This document shows, one piece after another, positions 4,903 through 5,007 of a stretch of 5,007 nt of DNA. Each line of letters starts with the position of its first letter. The stretch's first letter is position 1. Below the pieces are notes generated by a model, which saw only the letters and a program-made list of their open reading frames with translations, searched no databases and was not told the origin of the DNA. This DNA comes from Puniceicoccales bacterium (GTDB lineage: Bacteria > Verrucomicrobiota > Verrucomicrobiae > Opitutales > LL51), in assembly GCA_031259625.1 (NCBI GenBank), contig JAIRLG010000051.1, positions 1 through 5,007 of the forward strand, written 5' to 3'. The translations under genes were made by a program, and so were the position numbers.

Positions 4903-5007
4903 TTTTGTCCTTGGGGAAGCTTTGGTTCCTGAAGGGTTGTCCCTAACGGTGCTTTTGGCCCTGAAGGGGATTTTTTGCCCCTAAGGGGACTTTGGGTTCT
5001 TGAGGGG
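4903..5007 (+). repeat. Array of ~19-bp units with small CCCCT-AAGGGG palindromes, running off the window
   Basis: The clearest units are 4953-4971, 4972-4990 and 4991-5007, with approximate consensus TTTTGGCCCCTGAAGGGGAC. Looser copies lie at 4903-4920, 4921-4939 and 4937-4952. Each has a short imperfect palindrome of the form CCYTNARGG. There are no unique spacers, so this is not a CRISPR array. Confidence 0.7.

Larger units (their letters stand above)
4749..5007. other. Repeat-rich non-coding region after the pseudopilin gene
   Basis: No gene is visible in these 259 bp. After a T-rich run (TTTTATTTTTT, 4757-4767) come cloverleaf element III, three 17-bp tandem repeats and an array of about 19-bp units that reaches the window edge. 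The T-rich run is preceded by only a weak possible stem (CCC/GGG), so I do not call an intrinsic terminator. Confidence 0.7.

Noticed and set aside
4852..5007. CRISPR array
   Set aside because: Units of 17 and about 19 bp are contiguous, diverged and without unique spacers of uniform length.

Overview
This is a GC-rich bacterial window with five protein genes and about 0.9 kb of unusually structured intergenic DNA. The proteins are a YccA/Bax-inhibitor-like membrane protein, an M20 dipeptidase, a family-4-type uracil-DNA glycosylase with a long N-terminal extension, a secreted SYLF-like protein and a type II/IV pseudopilin. Together they suggest a Gram-negative, possibly of the Verrucomicrobiota/PVC group. 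That placement is an impression from protein style and is not proven by the sequence.

Layout from left to right. Positions 1-275 (minus): N-terminal part of a Bax inhibitor-1-like membrane protein, cut by the window edge. Positions 276-610: non-coding, with a possible minus-strand promoter for that gene and a decayed duplicate of the 3' end of the next gene. Positions 611-1990 (minus): complete M20 metallopeptidase. Positions 1991-2532: non-coding, with a G-quadruplex motif, two adjacent cloverleaf-like palindromic elements (I and II) and a duplicate of the 3' end of the glycosylase gene. Positions 2533-3369 (minus): uracil-DNA glycosylase lacking three of the four expected Fe-S cysteines. 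Positions 3370-3456: short divergent intergenic region. Positions 3457-4260 (plus): exported SYLF-like protein, followed five bases later by a pseudopilin gene (4266-4748), a probable two-gene operon. Positions 4749-5007: non-coding, with a third cloverleaf element (III), three 17-bp tandem repeats and an array of about 19-bp repeats that runs off the window.

The main discovery candidate is the cloverleaf family. Each copy has a 12-13 bp outer stem enclosing three hairpins in the order short, medium and long, with almost no unpaired bases. All three copies share one orientation, and seven of nine loops are GNA triloops. Stem sequences differ between copies while pairing is kept, so the fold appears to be what is conserved. 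A second pattern is that two genes, the peptidase and the glycosylase, each have a degenerate copy of their own C-terminal codons plus stop codon just downstream.

The genes do not form one pathway. The glycosylase is a DNA repair enzyme, the peptidase is catabolic, and the SYLF/pseudopilin pair is envelope-related.
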